From positions 371,046-435,045 of the forward strand of contig VIIQ02000724.1 in assembly GCA_007449985.2 (NCBI GenBank): a stretch of DNA of 64,000 bases, written 5' to 3'. A program made the translations under genes and the position numbers. Below, piece after piece: positions 22,372-32,900 of this stretch. Position 1 is the first letter of the stretch. Every line of letters begins with the position of its first letter. Under the pieces are notes generated by a model. It ran no database searches, was not told the DNA's origin, and saw only the letters and a list, made by a program, of their open reading frames with translations. This stretch comes from Desmodesmus armatus. Lineage: Eukaryota; Chlorophyta; Chlorophyceae; Sphaeropleales; Scenedesmaceae.

Positions 22372-25284
22372 TGTTTCTGCTAGCAGCCCTAGCCGCTGCA
22401 GGTCCCTTAGAAGCTCAGCCTGCAGCCCCGCCAGTGCTGCTGCTCGCGACTTCTTGTCACTGCTGCCGCTGCTAGTGACACTACTGCCATTGCTGCCGGT
22501 GACACTACTGCTGCCGCTGCTCTCCTGCTGCTGCTGCTGCTGCTCGCGACTGAACAGCGCCCGCAGTGGTCCCCCCGCCAGATCAGCAACCACCTGCTGC
22601 ACCCGCGAATCCGGCCACAGCAGCGGCAAATGCTGCTGCTGCTGCTGCTGGCCGTCGGCGGCTGCTGCCGCTGCTGCTGCCAGCTGCTGCTGTGCCACAA
22701 TCAGAGGCTGGGTGCTAATTGCTGCCAGCTGAAGCGCTGCCACAAACGCATCCTCAGAGGTTGGCTGTCCAGCTGCCTCAATAGCCGTCGCCTTGTACGG
22801 TGTCCCTGCATACACCAAGCCCAGCTTTGCTTGGATACTGCTACTGCTGCTGCTGCTGCTACTGCTGGTGGTCTTGTGTGTGGCACGGATGCTGCTGCTG
22901 CTGCTGTCATAGAGTGCGTCCACTGCTGTATTGACTATCAGCCTGTGGCCCCTTCCCTCCCGCCGCACTCGCCGCACTTTAACAGCACTGCAGCAAGCAA
23001 CGTCAAGACAGCGACAACAGCAGCAGCAGCAGCAGCAGCCGCAGCAGGCAAAAACAGCAACGAAAGCGGCAGCAGGAGCAAGCAGCAGCAGCAGCAGCAA
23101 GCCAGTGAGTGTTGATGGCTGTGACAGCTTTGATGTTAGCATGACAGCCACAGGGCAGCGCATGCCCATAGCTGAGGTCTGGAACGCGTACGGAAGGACA
23201 CACATATGGCAGCAATGGCGTGTTGAGGACCCTCGCAAAATTCGTACCACCACATCATCACAGTGCACCTGCTGCAACAAAAGGTTGCTTGCAATTGCTT
23301 GAGTGCCTCGCCACCTTGGCCCACAACTGCTGGAGTCGGACGGCATTGCATGAAGTGAAACCCCACCCCCGGGGTATGAAGGCTTCATACTGCTCCCTGT
23401 CCATTCATGCCTTGCCCCGCCACATGGAACTTACCCCACTGGGTGTGTGAAGGGTATATTGCGTGCCAGCAGCAGTGCTGCACTTGCTGCATTGATGGCC
23501 ACTACCTCAGGGTCGATGCCACCATCAGCACTCAGCAGCTGAACATGCACCTGCAAGCCACAGCACAGCACAGCACAGCACAGCACACCATACCGTCAAT
23601 GCGACATCACACAGCACAGCATAACATGGCACAACACTCATTGCCTTGTTGATCAGGGTGTTTGCTCAAACGCAACACACAGCATCCTTTTCTACTCGCG
23701 TGCATGTGCTTGTGCGTTATGTGTAGCCCCCCCCCCTCCCTGCTCCCCCCTACCTGTGGGTCGTACAGGAAGCCAGGTGGCAGCAGGGGCCTCAGTGCCC
23801 TGTCCACCAGCCGGCCTTTCCCCTCCCCAGTATCCCTCTTCTCTCCCCTCTCTCCCCCCTCCCCCCCCCCCCCCGCCCCCCAACTGTGTATCGTACAGGA
23901 AGCCAGGTGGCAGCAGGGCCTCAGTGCCCTGTCCACCAGCCAACCTTCACCATCCCCAGCGTCCCCCCCTCCCCCCCACCCCCACCCCAATCCCCCCCCC
24001 ACCCGCCCGCCTTCTGCCCCCCCAACCCTTCCCCCTACCTGTGTATCGTACAGGAAGCCAGGTGGCATCAGTGGCCTCAGTGCCCTGTCCACCAGCCGAT
24101 CTTCACCGCCCCCAGCGTTCCTCCTCTCCCCCCGCCCCCACCCCAATCCCCCCCCCCCCCCCGTTCCCCCCTACCTGTGTATCGTACAGGAAGCCAGGTG
24201 GCAGCAGGGGCCTGAGTGCCCTGTCCACCAGCCGATCTTCACCGCCCCCAGCGTTCCTCCTCTCCCCCCCGCCCCCACCCCATCCCCCCCCCCCCCCCTA
24301 CCTGTGTATCGTACAGGAAGCCAGGTGGCCTCAGTGGCCTCAGTGCCCTGTCCACCAGCCGATCTTCACCGCCCCCAGCCTTCCTCCTCTCCCCCCGCCC
24401 CCACCCCAATCCCCCCCCCCCGTTCCCCCCTACCTGTGTATCGTACAGGAAGCCAGGTGGCATCAGTGGCCTCAGTGCCCTGTCCACCAGCCGATCTTCA
24501 CCGCCCCCAGCGTTCCTCCTCTCCCCCCGCCCCCACCCCAATCCCCCCCCCCCCGTTCCCCCCTACCTGTGTATCGTACAGGAAGCCAGGTGGCAGCAGG
24601 GGCCTGAGTGCCCTGTCCACCAGCCGTGCCACCAGCAGCTCCCGCTCACTGCCCACGCGCTCACGCCTGTCGGGCGCAGCGGCAGCCGACCCACCGCAGA
24701 CAGACGCTCACGGTAATCAACCTGGGACAACAGCAGCAGCAGCACAAATGATGTGATTGAAGGGCGCAAGTTGGGTTTCGATTAGCAGCAACTGCTGTGT
24801 GCTGGTTGCTGGGTGCTGATCCACCCCTACCACCATCTGTGGCTTGCAGCACGCTGCTGCTGGCACAACGTGTTACATTGACTTGACTTTGACTTTGACC
24901 ACACCTGACATCATTCAAAAGAAGTGACCTCAAAACCGCCTCACCCACCTGCAGGGGCACCCCATCTGCCTCCAGCTGAGGGGTAGGGTCAACTACTGCT
25001 GTGCCCAGCACGGAGGTGCCCTCCACGGTCACCACACAGGAGCCATGGGCCAGTCCTGCCAGCCTGCCTGTCTCAAAGGTCCAGATACGCCCAGCAACCT
25101 TGCAGGAGGTCTGCAGGACACCGCCTGCAGCTGCTGCTGTGCTGGGATCTGGTGCAGCGGTGTGCTGGGCCGCATCTGAAGCAGCTGCTGCTGCTGCTGC
25201 ATCTGCAGGTGCTGCCTCAGGTGCTGCTGCTGTTGTGCTGAAGGAGTGGTATCTGCTGGCGAAACTCTGTACAGCACGCAGCAC
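15195..25284 (-). CDS. PNP: Organellar polynucleotide phosphorylase (PNPase), eleven exons
   Basis: Exons in order: 24949-25284, 24567-24721, 23435-23550, 22243-22987, about 20972-21124, 20706-20738, 20065-20212, 18879-19576, 17556-17712, 16870-17039, 15195-15824. The protein (about 1110 aa) has an Arg/Ser-rich transit-like start ([15 protein letters not shown]), a first RNase PH core ([39 protein letters not shown]), a helical linker, a second core ([44 protein letters not shown], and the catalytic [15 protein letters not shown]), a KH domain ([20 protein letters not shown]) and an S1 domain ([18 protein letters not shown]), then a Gln/Pro tail. It is a phosphate-dependent 3'-5' exoribonuclease for organelle RNA. 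Ala/Ser/Gln insertions in exons 4 and 8 enlarge it. Exon 2 needs one extra base (CGCCC to CGCCCC near 24675) to join [14 protein letters not shown] to [11 protein letters not shown]; with that base the total is a multiple of three. The donor of exon 5 is uncertain. Confidence 0.9.
16051..16203. repeat. Near-palindromic inverted repeat in the last PNPase intron
   Basis: Arms of about 65 bases meet at GTTGTTGTGCACAACAAC (16117-16134). Left arm begins TTGTCTTTGCAGCTGCAGCT near 16061 and its imperfect reverse complement ends GCTGCAAAGACAA near 16191. The transcript would fold into one long hairpin. Confidence 0.75.
16258..16375. repeat. Inverted repeat with ~54-base arms in the last PNPase intron
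   Basis: GGGCATCAGTAGATGCGGCT and the following bases up to TTGAGCA (about 16259-16312) are matched by their reverse complement, TGCTCAAACTACAACAACGG through CACTGATGCCCC (about 16322-16375). The loop is about nine bases. The inner 20 or so bases of each arm pair perfectly. Confidence 0.8.
16547..16683. repeat. Dispersed repeat, copy 1
   Basis: About 120 bases, from TTACACGTGTTCCAGCCAAG to GGGCCAGTTA, are closely similar to 27966-28110 and share the perfect stretch AGACAAGCAAGACACCACCA. It sits in the last PNPase intron. No terminal repeats or target-site duplication are clear. Confidence 0.7.
16683..16905 (-). repeat. Tandem duplication of the KH-exon 3' edge
   Basis: 16683-16768 is a diverged copy of 16816-16905. 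Both hold GCTAGCAGAGTGACATATT, then the end of the KH exon (DDTGTIN.YAP.Q) and its donor. The copy at 16870-16905 is the one inside the intact exon. The left copy has changed residues and no upstream exon body, so it is probably non-coding. Confidence 0.8.
17290..17475 (-). repeat. Two extra copies of the exon edge encoding [13 protein letters not shown]
   Basis: The intact exon 17556-17712 ends with [21 protein letters not shown]. The downstream intron carries a copy with a donor at about 17290-17365 and a shorter copy at about 17395-17475 ([11 protein letters not shown]), separated by long C runs. Neither extra copy has the exon's 5' part. Confidence 0.75.
18050..18310. repeat. Two-copy direct repeat of about 180 bp in a PNPase intron
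   Basis: The segment with GATAAGCAGTGACACCA and a following Cys-less, C-rich stretch near 18090-18160 is repeated near 18249-18310. Non-coding. Confidence 0.55.
18607..18925 (-). repeat. Duplicated exon edge encoding [12 protein letters not shown]
   Basis: The intact exon 8 ends at 18879 with [12 protein letters not shown] and a GT donor. A second copy at 18611-18645 ([12 protein letters not shown], with a donor) lies in the downstream intron, framed by C runs and a CA repeat. A weaker remnant is near 18372-18415. Confidence 0.75.
20742..20975. repeat. Two-copy intronic repeat of about 130 bp
   Basis: The stretch containing CACACCCACGCTCCCTCTGT and CTCCCTGCTCACGGAGCCAC near the exon 5 donor is repeated once further along the intron (about 20740-20850 versus 20855-20975). 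Confidence 0.6.
21070..21535 (-). repeat. Three copies of the exon start encoding [15 protein letters not shown]
   Basis: The acceptor plus first 45 bases of PNPase exon 5 occur three times, at about 21480-21533, 21210-21256 and 21078-21126. Only the last (most 3' in the gene) continues into the full exon ([18 protein letters not shown]). The upstream copies read through into intron-like sequence. Confidence 0.8.
23750..24640 (-). repeat. Exon-bearing minisatellite: seven copies of the [15 protein letters not shown] exon edge
   Basis: A unit of about 126-160 bp made of 65-75 coding-like bases (translating to [20 protein letters not shown]), a GT donor and a C-rich intron spacer occurs seven times, at about 23752, 23880, 24039, 24171, 24299, 24430 and 24564. 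Only the copy at 24567-24721 continues into the 5' part of the exon. Copies differ at single residues (LLPPGF, LMPPGF, LRPPGF). Confidence 0.9.
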
Positions 25285-26065
25285 AGACGCAGTGGGCGGG
25301 TGTGATTATAATATTGAATCTTATGAGTGTGATACGTGTGATTTTTTTCAAACGCTTTCTCTGGCACTCACCCGAGCAGTGTGAAGGGTTGCCCTAGCAG
25401 CAGTAGCAGCAGTAGCGGCAGCAGCAGTTGCGAAGTCACCCGGCCCTGCAGACACCACATGGAGGCCTGAGCTGTGTCCCAACAGTGATGATCTATACAG
25501 GCATCGTACACGAGTGAAAAGAAACCTGCCTGGTTGCAATTGCAATAACTGTCGGGTGATCAGTCTATGCAACAACAACAACTGCCGTGTGCGTTCTGCT
25601 GATGCCATGCTTGAGGCAGGGCGGGTGGTCTACTTTCTGCACAAACTAGAGATGCTTGTCGGGATGAAAAGGCGCGCTGATACCTTTTCAGTTTTGACCA
25701 GTCAAACTATAATTGTGTTCTGCAGCCGTGTGCCACCCAGCTAAGATAACTGGATATAATGTTATCCAGTTTGTGTGCCTGTGCTAGTACCTCTGGTCCA
25801 TTGTGCAGGCTGTGTACACAGAAGATAAGGTACCAGATCTTTTGTCCGAGACTCCAGGTTGTCACCAAAGCCATGCAGGTGGCTCTGCAGTCCCTCGGCA
25901 GGGGTCTCATACACCCTGGATGTCTATCACATGCCTCACGGCTTGCCGCGGTGCGTGAACTTGGGTTGGTGCCCACTTTCCTGGGGGAGCTGAATGAATG
26001 ACCCTGACAGCCAAGGCAACAACAACCAGTACAAAAAGCTTTCGACATCCACATGACTGTTCCAG
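25285..26065. promoter_or_regulatory. Divergent promoter region between PNPase and the 293-aa gene
   Basis: About 780 bases separate the start codons of two genes pointing away from each other, so both promoters should lie here. I see no gene and no clear TATA box; CAG trinucleotide runs lie near 25400-25430. Confidence 0.45.
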
Positions 26066-28832
26066 ATGCTCTCACTGCAGGTGGCATGCTGCAGCAACGC
26101 ACCAACAAGACTGTCTGCAGAGGCTGTGCACGCTGTCAGCAGCAGCCCCTTCTCCACCTTGGCTGATGAGCAGCAAAGCAGCAGCAGAGGGATTGCCTCG
26201 TTTGCCCCTTCAAGCTTTAAATATGCCATTTCTGAAATCCGGAGGGCAGCACGGCTGGACTCAGAGGCTGGTGAATGGCCAGGCCCGGACCGCACCAGGT
26301 ATGATTGAGGTACCACAGCAGCTGCTGGTGGGAGTCAGCTTGCAAATGCCTCCATGCCTCCATGCTTGATGCGATAACGTTTGAAACGGTTGTGGACTTT
26401 GATCAAGTCACTGTGTGATGTAAAGTAGATGCTGTAGCAGCAGGTTTGCAAACACTAGGTCACACAGATGTGCCTGGAGGAAGATCGACGGAGACAGGCC
26501 CTTGAGCTATAAGGATCACTTTTCACGAGCTGCACAGGGTGACATCTAAGCCCTGTACCCCCAAGCTGCTGCCAATCTGAATTGTGCAAGCTTCACCCAT
26601 ACAACCTTGTGGTGTCCTGCAGCCGCTGCAGTTGTAACAGCAGTGCTGACCCCTTATGCCGCTTCTCTGTACCCAGGTTGATGCTGGAGAAGGTGAACGA
26701 GCTGATGGGGGGACGCTGGCTGCTCATAGAGTGCGGCAAGTTTCGGGACGGCCACCCACTGGCTGGCAAGCCGGAACGTGCCCTGGTGCATGTCGCACTG
26801 GGCTACATGACACCAGCTGCTTTAGACAACATCAAGGCAGCAAAAAAGCCTGGCAAGCAGCGGACTAGCTCGCGAGTTGACATTCACTTGCTCAAGGAGC
26901 CAACACCGCTTGCAGAGCTGCCGCCTGGCAGCAGCCCTATGCTGTACTATTTCCCGTATGAGATCGACGCACACGGCCTGCTCACAGGTGAGCCTGGTGA
27001 AAGGCATCACCACACTACACTGTCTTGTACTGGTCTGTACTGCACTTTACTGTACTGTAATGTGCTGTACTGTGCTGTACTGCCAGTAGTACTGTACCGC
27101 ACTGTACTGTACCGTACTGTACCATACTGTACTGTACTGGCACAAGATGCATGTCTAGGTCACTGCAGGGGCAGCAACACAGTCTGAACACCTCCCCTGC
27201 AGCCTTGCAACACGCCAGCATAAGGGAGTCACATGGAGGCTGGCAGCTGCTGTTGCACTCAAGTCAACCCTTTGGCAATGAACATGAACTGAACCAACAG
27301 AGCTAAATCAAACGACCCATACTATAAAGCAACTAGCTCTCTACTCTCCACACAGTGTATGCCAACACAGAATGATATGAAGTAAGTGTGTTTCGACACA
27401 TAGTTGCGTCCAGCAAGTACATGTCATTATGAGTGAATGGTAACCGGGTGTTTGTGTGCTAGATACGTCTTTACATGGGGCAACGTATTGGCTCCTAGCA
27501 ATGATGCATTGTTTGCCTGTGCTGCTGTTGTGCCCAGGCCGCATGCACAACTCTGCCACCGCACTGGAACTGCAGACAGACAAACATGCTCAGAAGAACC
27601 CCAAGGACACCTTCAAGCTGGTGTGGGATGGGCAAGTACAAGAAAGCCTGCAGAAATGGCGGTTGAACAGGCTGGCCGTTGAGCCATACAGGTGGGACAT
27701 CAGAACTGTTTTGCTGTCAGTACAGCTGTCAGTGTCACCTTGAGACTTGACTGGGATACTTGAGCCTCCAGCATTTCCGTTGTCCCCGTAAGTCCCTGCT
27801 ATACTCGCGGGTTGCACAGCTTTGCCGTGCCAAATGCTGCACCTGTAACTGCAGTTTTGCTATGAATCCGGTCAGCATCCCTCATGTTTACAACAAGCTC
27901 GTCCCAAGAGACCAGAGTCACCCCATTTTTGTAACACAAAACTGGCAGCACCTTGGAGCCCATACCTCACATCATCATTACACGTGTTTCCGGCCAGGTT
28001 CATTGTGCAAGCAGCATGCTGCAAGCAGCAAATCGACCTTGGTGCAAGACAAGCAAGACACCACCAGGCGACCAGTGACCTAGGACACTAGAAAGCCTGT
28101 GCCAGTTACGGCCACAACGCAGGCATACAAAGGGCATAAAAGCAGCAGCGCTGAAACGGGCTGCTGACGACCACCCCACACATGCTGCTCTGTGGTTTCA
28201 AAACCAAACTACTGTAGTGGTATTCCCAAGGACCTGTGGTCAGCAAGTCGCTCGAGTGCCCCAAGCAAGCACTAGGCGTAGCTGGGTGAGCAGAGCTCTG
28301 CAACCCACAACAGTAGCTGTTCGCCAGGTCACCACACCAGCTGCTGTGCAACCACACATTGAAAACCGCCCCAGAAAACCATCCATGTGGCATCCATATG
28401 TCCGTGTTGTGGGATAGGGCGGGTGATCCTGTGAGCTCCTCACATAGGCATTATATTGTAAGGATAAGGGGGGCGGACCCCCACCGGCTGGCCACACACA
28501 CAACAGCCGAAGCGGCCGCATAGGCATTAGGCCACATAGGCATTGTGCGCAGCTCCTACGCCTCACTAGCTGCTCCATGCGATGCTGTTTGCAGACTCTG
28601 TTGCCAATACGTTATGCACCTCACTATGTCTCTCTCGCTGCTGTGCAGGGTGGAACGCATTGACAAGAAGTGGAGGCACGTCGTCACCAAATGGTACAAA
28701 GACATGATCAAGCCTGCAGGGGTGGTGGAGGTTTTGGGAAAGCTAAATGCAGCTGAACTAGCTGAGCAGCTTTCTCAGCGCCAGAAAAATCCTTCTCAAG
28801 GTGGCCCCAGAGACGCAGGCAGCACGGCCTGA
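26066..28832 (+). CDS. Unrecognised 293-aa protein with organelle-type N-terminus, four exons
   Basis: Exons 26066-26298, 26677-26987, 27538-27691 and 28649-28832 join with matching phases and good GT-AG borders and end at a TGA. The first exon starts MLSLQVACCSNAPTRL and is rich in Ser, Ala and Arg and poor in acids, like a mitochondrial or plastid presequence. The body has MGGRWLLIECGKFRDG, a Lys-rich segment and SPMLYYFPYEIDAHG; the C-terminal third is charged and probably helical (KKWRHVVTKWYKDMIK). No Cys/His cluster, nucleotide-binding motif or membrane segment is visible. I cannot name the family; an organelle ribosome or respiratory-complex accessory protein would fit its size and charge, but that is a guess. 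The second intron has a TGTAC repeat and the third a dispersed repeat. Confidence 0.75.
27015..27145. repeat. Degenerate TGTAC pentanucleotide repeat
   Basis: TGTAC/TGTAA-type words repeat every five bases for about 120 bases in intron 2 of the 293-aa gene. Confidence 0.85.
27966..28110. repeat. Dispersed repeat, copy 2
   Basis: Closely similar to 16547-16683, same orientation. This copy has an internal short duplication (AAGCAGCATGCTGCAAGCAG). It lies in intron 3 of the 293-aa gene. Confidence 0.7.
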
Positions 28833-29928
28833 GCCATGATGTGTTCTGAGAAGGCTTCACCTTTATGATGGTGGTGTTACCGCTACTGGCGGCATGCACA
28901 GCTGAGTTCTGGGCCAACTATAAGGCCTGGGGTTGACAGTCAAGTTGAGCCGTGTGACAGCCGCGCATGTCTTGGCTGATTAGCTGGTGTTACTGTAATG
29001 CTGTGGCACCGCAATGGTCTTGTAATCCGTGCTTGCTGCTGACAGTGGAGCATAGCGCACATATTGGACAACAGCCTTGTACCCCGGGTGGCATTGAATG
29101 TTTACAACTTACATAGGGCACTGCAGCTCAACCACCCGGAGGGGGTACATACCTCCTGTCCTTTGATATCTGCAGTGGTTGCTGTGACAAGCTGCCAGCT
29201 GGTGTGTTGCATGCAGTTGATGAGTCAGGGTTTTGTTCTGTTGTCTAGCTCTCTGGAGGCCTCGGTCTCCAAGAGTGGTGAGGGTCTGTTTGCTTGCACG
29301 GGTTGTGTGAGTTGTGTGGTTGTGCCCGGCACACCTTCTTGGTAAGATGGCGGCATTGCTCCAAGGCAGGTGCAAAGAATAACTCGCAGCTCGTTGACCC
29401 CAGCTGACGCGTCACGGGCTGAGGTGTGCAGCTCTGGGTGGTGATGCTGCCGAAGCTGTACAAAAGTCCTGCAGCATCCGTGAACCTTCTTCACTGAGTG
29501 TTGCCTGCAAGATGCATCGTGCTGTTTTGCGGCAGCCAATGCACCAGCAATTAAGCCAACATCATTTTACCCATGGCAAAGGTTGGCAACATGCCTGATA
29601 TGCCCAGGGGCTGTCATATGTTGGCCGCAACAGGACGGCAGGTAGTGGTGCATCCTCAAGGGTGGAATGTCAACCCAACCTGCAGCACAGGGTCATGCCC
29701 TTTATTCATTGGACGTTACTGCTTCATGTGTGCTGTTTGTGTAGGAGGGGGCCCCGTGTGTAACCAAGCCTGCTTTTCCTGATGGCCCAGAACTGTTGTC
29801 AACCACCCCTCACACGTCTTGGGTCGCTGCTACTTCGGACAGAGGCTGTACACTGCGTTTTGAATGCTTTCGAGTCATTTCTTAGCCTACAGGCAACCGG
29901 TGTTTGCTTTTGGCGCGGGCAGTAAAAT
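28833..29928. other. Intergenic region between two plus-strand genes
   Basis: It should hold the 3' UTR of the 293-aa gene and the promoter of the phosphorylase-like gene. No other coding region is recognised. Confidence 0.5.
28994..28998 (+). terminator. TGTAA poly(A) signal candidate of the 293-aa gene
   Basis: First TGTAA after the stop at 28832, about 160 bases downstream; another follows near 29020. Confidence 0.5.
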
Positions 29929-32900
29929 ATGGCGCGCTCATCACGATTGTTGCTTCTGGTCGCCGCAGCTAGCATTTGTATGGTTTATGCATCCAAGTAA
30001 GTTCCGAAGATCGCGTGTCTGTCAGACAATGCGGTCAGTGTGTACCGTGCCGAGCTTGACAGTGTCAGACCCGGCAGGTTCAGACATGCCAAATCCTGTA
30101 TGCCTTGCCTTCTGTACATATTACATCAATTCAGTGTGCGCACGTGGGGTTTTGTGTGACATCTGCAATTCAAGCAAACCCTTGATTCACTTAGGCATGC
30201 CTAAGTGCTGTGCAGGCTGGTGGTGTTTGGTGGTGTGCTTGTTTTGTCTGTTGCAGTGAGACCGCCTGCAACACTTTTCCTCGTGATCTGCAGGAGTTGC
30301 CCACTGGAATTGAAGCATGGCACCACTTTGTTGTTTGTGGCAGATCCAGGCGAGAGCACAACCAACACTCTCTATGGTGGCCACGTGGATGCCATGTGAG
30401 GGATACAATCCACATTACTGCATAACCTGCAGCATCAATGCATTCAACGTAACACGCTGGCCCCGAGTGCCCCTAGCATACTGTTACAACGTTTGGCATG
30501 CATGCGTTTATCGTACACAGGCAGCTTCAGCAGTACTGCCGAGGCTGCCTACTACCTGGCAAACCTGCAGAGGAAGGTTGAGATACCAAAAGGCGCTATC
30601 GCCTGTGAGGGAGGCTACAAGGGCGTCATCATGAGGCAGGACGTGGCAGTCATCACCACAGGTGAGTTCAGCCTGTCCCTTCCACAAGAAGTACTACTGT
30701 GGCACACACGTGTGGTCTGTTCTGATGCTTAGCGACTGCAGACCAAGGAGGCTGAGTTGTTGAACTCATACACATCTTGTGGTTGAAGGCCCAGCAGGGC
30801 CGTGCACATGCTGCAGTCCTGCAACAAGCCGGACGGGGTAGCAACCCTACATTGCCGACCAGTACAGAACCAGTCACTTGGTCAAATAGCGGTATAAAAG
30901 TGGTATGCCTGGCATACCTTCTTGGACCTTGGCACATGGGCCCCACGGCACCTGCCGTGCCCACCACCACCAGGGCCCTGACCAGCTCAAACTCAAACTC
31001 ACATGCAATTGCGTGCTGCAGGCATCGGCCCCACTGCTGCTGCGTTGTGTGTGTATGATGTTGTGTCCAACTGTGGCCAGTTCATCAAGGACATCTTCTA
31101 CAGCGGCACGTCTGGCTGGTCGGCGCAGCTGGGGGGTGTCATCAACAACAGCACCTGCTCTCAGGGGCTGGCCAACACAGACACGGCCAACATTGTCAGG
31201 TGGGCTTGTGCAGTCAACGTTGTGTGAACACAATGACCCACCTGTCTGTAGATTTCATGCCACCATGTCGCTGGGTGTGATACAGCTTTTCGAGCGCCGG
31301 TCGGTGTACTTTGGAGTGAGAAGTTCGTAACAACACATTAACCTATTGTTGTGTCTCTCAAACTGAGACTCCACTCACCAAGGTGCATCTGATGCATGAG
31401 TGCACTGAGTGTCTGCGTGCAGGACCGGAGATGTGTGTGTGAGTCCCTTCAGTGTAAACTGGGACTGCCGCCAGGCCAGCTGGTCAATGTCGGCAGAGGG
31501 GTACCCCAACCAGTGCACCTTCCCACAGCAGACCGGCTCCCCCAGTGACGCCAGCCTGTTCGGCCAGTGCCAGTTTGCAGACGTGTCAGCACGTGAGCTG
31601 GCCTTGTCGGATGAGGTGCTGGCAACAGCAGCTGCCAAGGCGGACAAGCTGCCTGTCAGGAACAGCATCATACAGGTGAGGCCAGGGGGGCAGGCAGAAA
31701 TAAAAGTTGGGACACCACCCTGAAAAAGTTCAAACGGGTTCAGAACCCCCCCCCCTAACATATATCCTGAAGTTGGCAGGCCAATGTGTAGGGTGGTGCT
31801 GTCCAGCTGACAGACTGCCCCCAACCCCCGTGGTGAAGCACACATTGTAGTGCTTCTGCTGGGACAGCTGTGAGGTGCTGGTGTGGCCAGTGTTGTAATC
31901 GCTGCGGAACTGCGCATGTGTTGCCGAGCGCTGTTGGTTGCACATATGCCATGAGACTGGCGCGCAAACCTGTGGCATGTTTTGAACACTGGTGTTGCTT
32001 CATGTCAGCGAAGCAATGAACTCAACATAGATGCTGTGTGATTGCATGTCTGCCTGCTGCTGAAACAGGCTCTGGATGTTGCTTATTGGGGCAACATGAG
32101 TGCTGGCGTGCCTGACGTGCAGTACCCAAGCCTGAGCGCAACTGGTATGTGTCTGGGCGGCTACGTCATTTGGGTGGCATTGCTACACAGTGTTGGCGCC
32201 TCCCGCTGCCTTGCACCTCAATGTGTGGTTGCCAGAAGATTGTCCACAACGTTCTCTCGAGTATCGTGTATCAGATTCTTTCTTTCTATCTATCTCTCCA
32301 GGCAACTGCTGTATGTGGTGTAGCGCACCTGCGACTTGTCCCAGCCACTCAGTGATAGGCAGACTTGTAACAGTGCATAAGTACAAGCTCACTACTGCCG
32401 GGCAGTTATGCTGTGCATATCACCCATTGACCGCTGCTGCCACCTGCATGTTTGACCTGCAGCTCCACCCCGGGTGTGGGGTTATGAGCAGTGCATGGAG
32501 ATTGACTCTCAGTTCTTCTGGAGTGGGGCTCCCTGGGACATGGTGTCACGTGCGTATGTGGCAGACACACTCAATCAGGGGCTGCACCGCAGCAGCTACG
32601 ACCAGACGAATGTCATTGCGGTGTCAGCTATGGAGGCCATAGGGCTGTCAAGTAAGTGCGCTCTCCATATGCATTCTGGTACCAGCCTGAGCTAGCTGTA
32701 GCTAGTACTGAAGCAGTACATGCTGGTGTTGTCGGGGGTTGTGAGCACATTGAAAGCACTGATGTAGGGGTTGAAATCGACTGAGGCCGGCTGCTTGCCA
32801 GGGAGGGAAAAATGCTTGTGCATGTCTGTTGGCACACACACTGTTTCCTTTGTGCTGCTGTGGCTGGTATATTGCAGTGGCTATGCAGCGGTACAATGCC

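Noticed and set aside
23750..24560. Extra PNPase edge copies as real cassette exons
   Set aside because: The coding-like part bounded by the nearest AG (TGAAG) is about 62 bases, so inclusion would break frame, and the copies lack the exon's 5' half.
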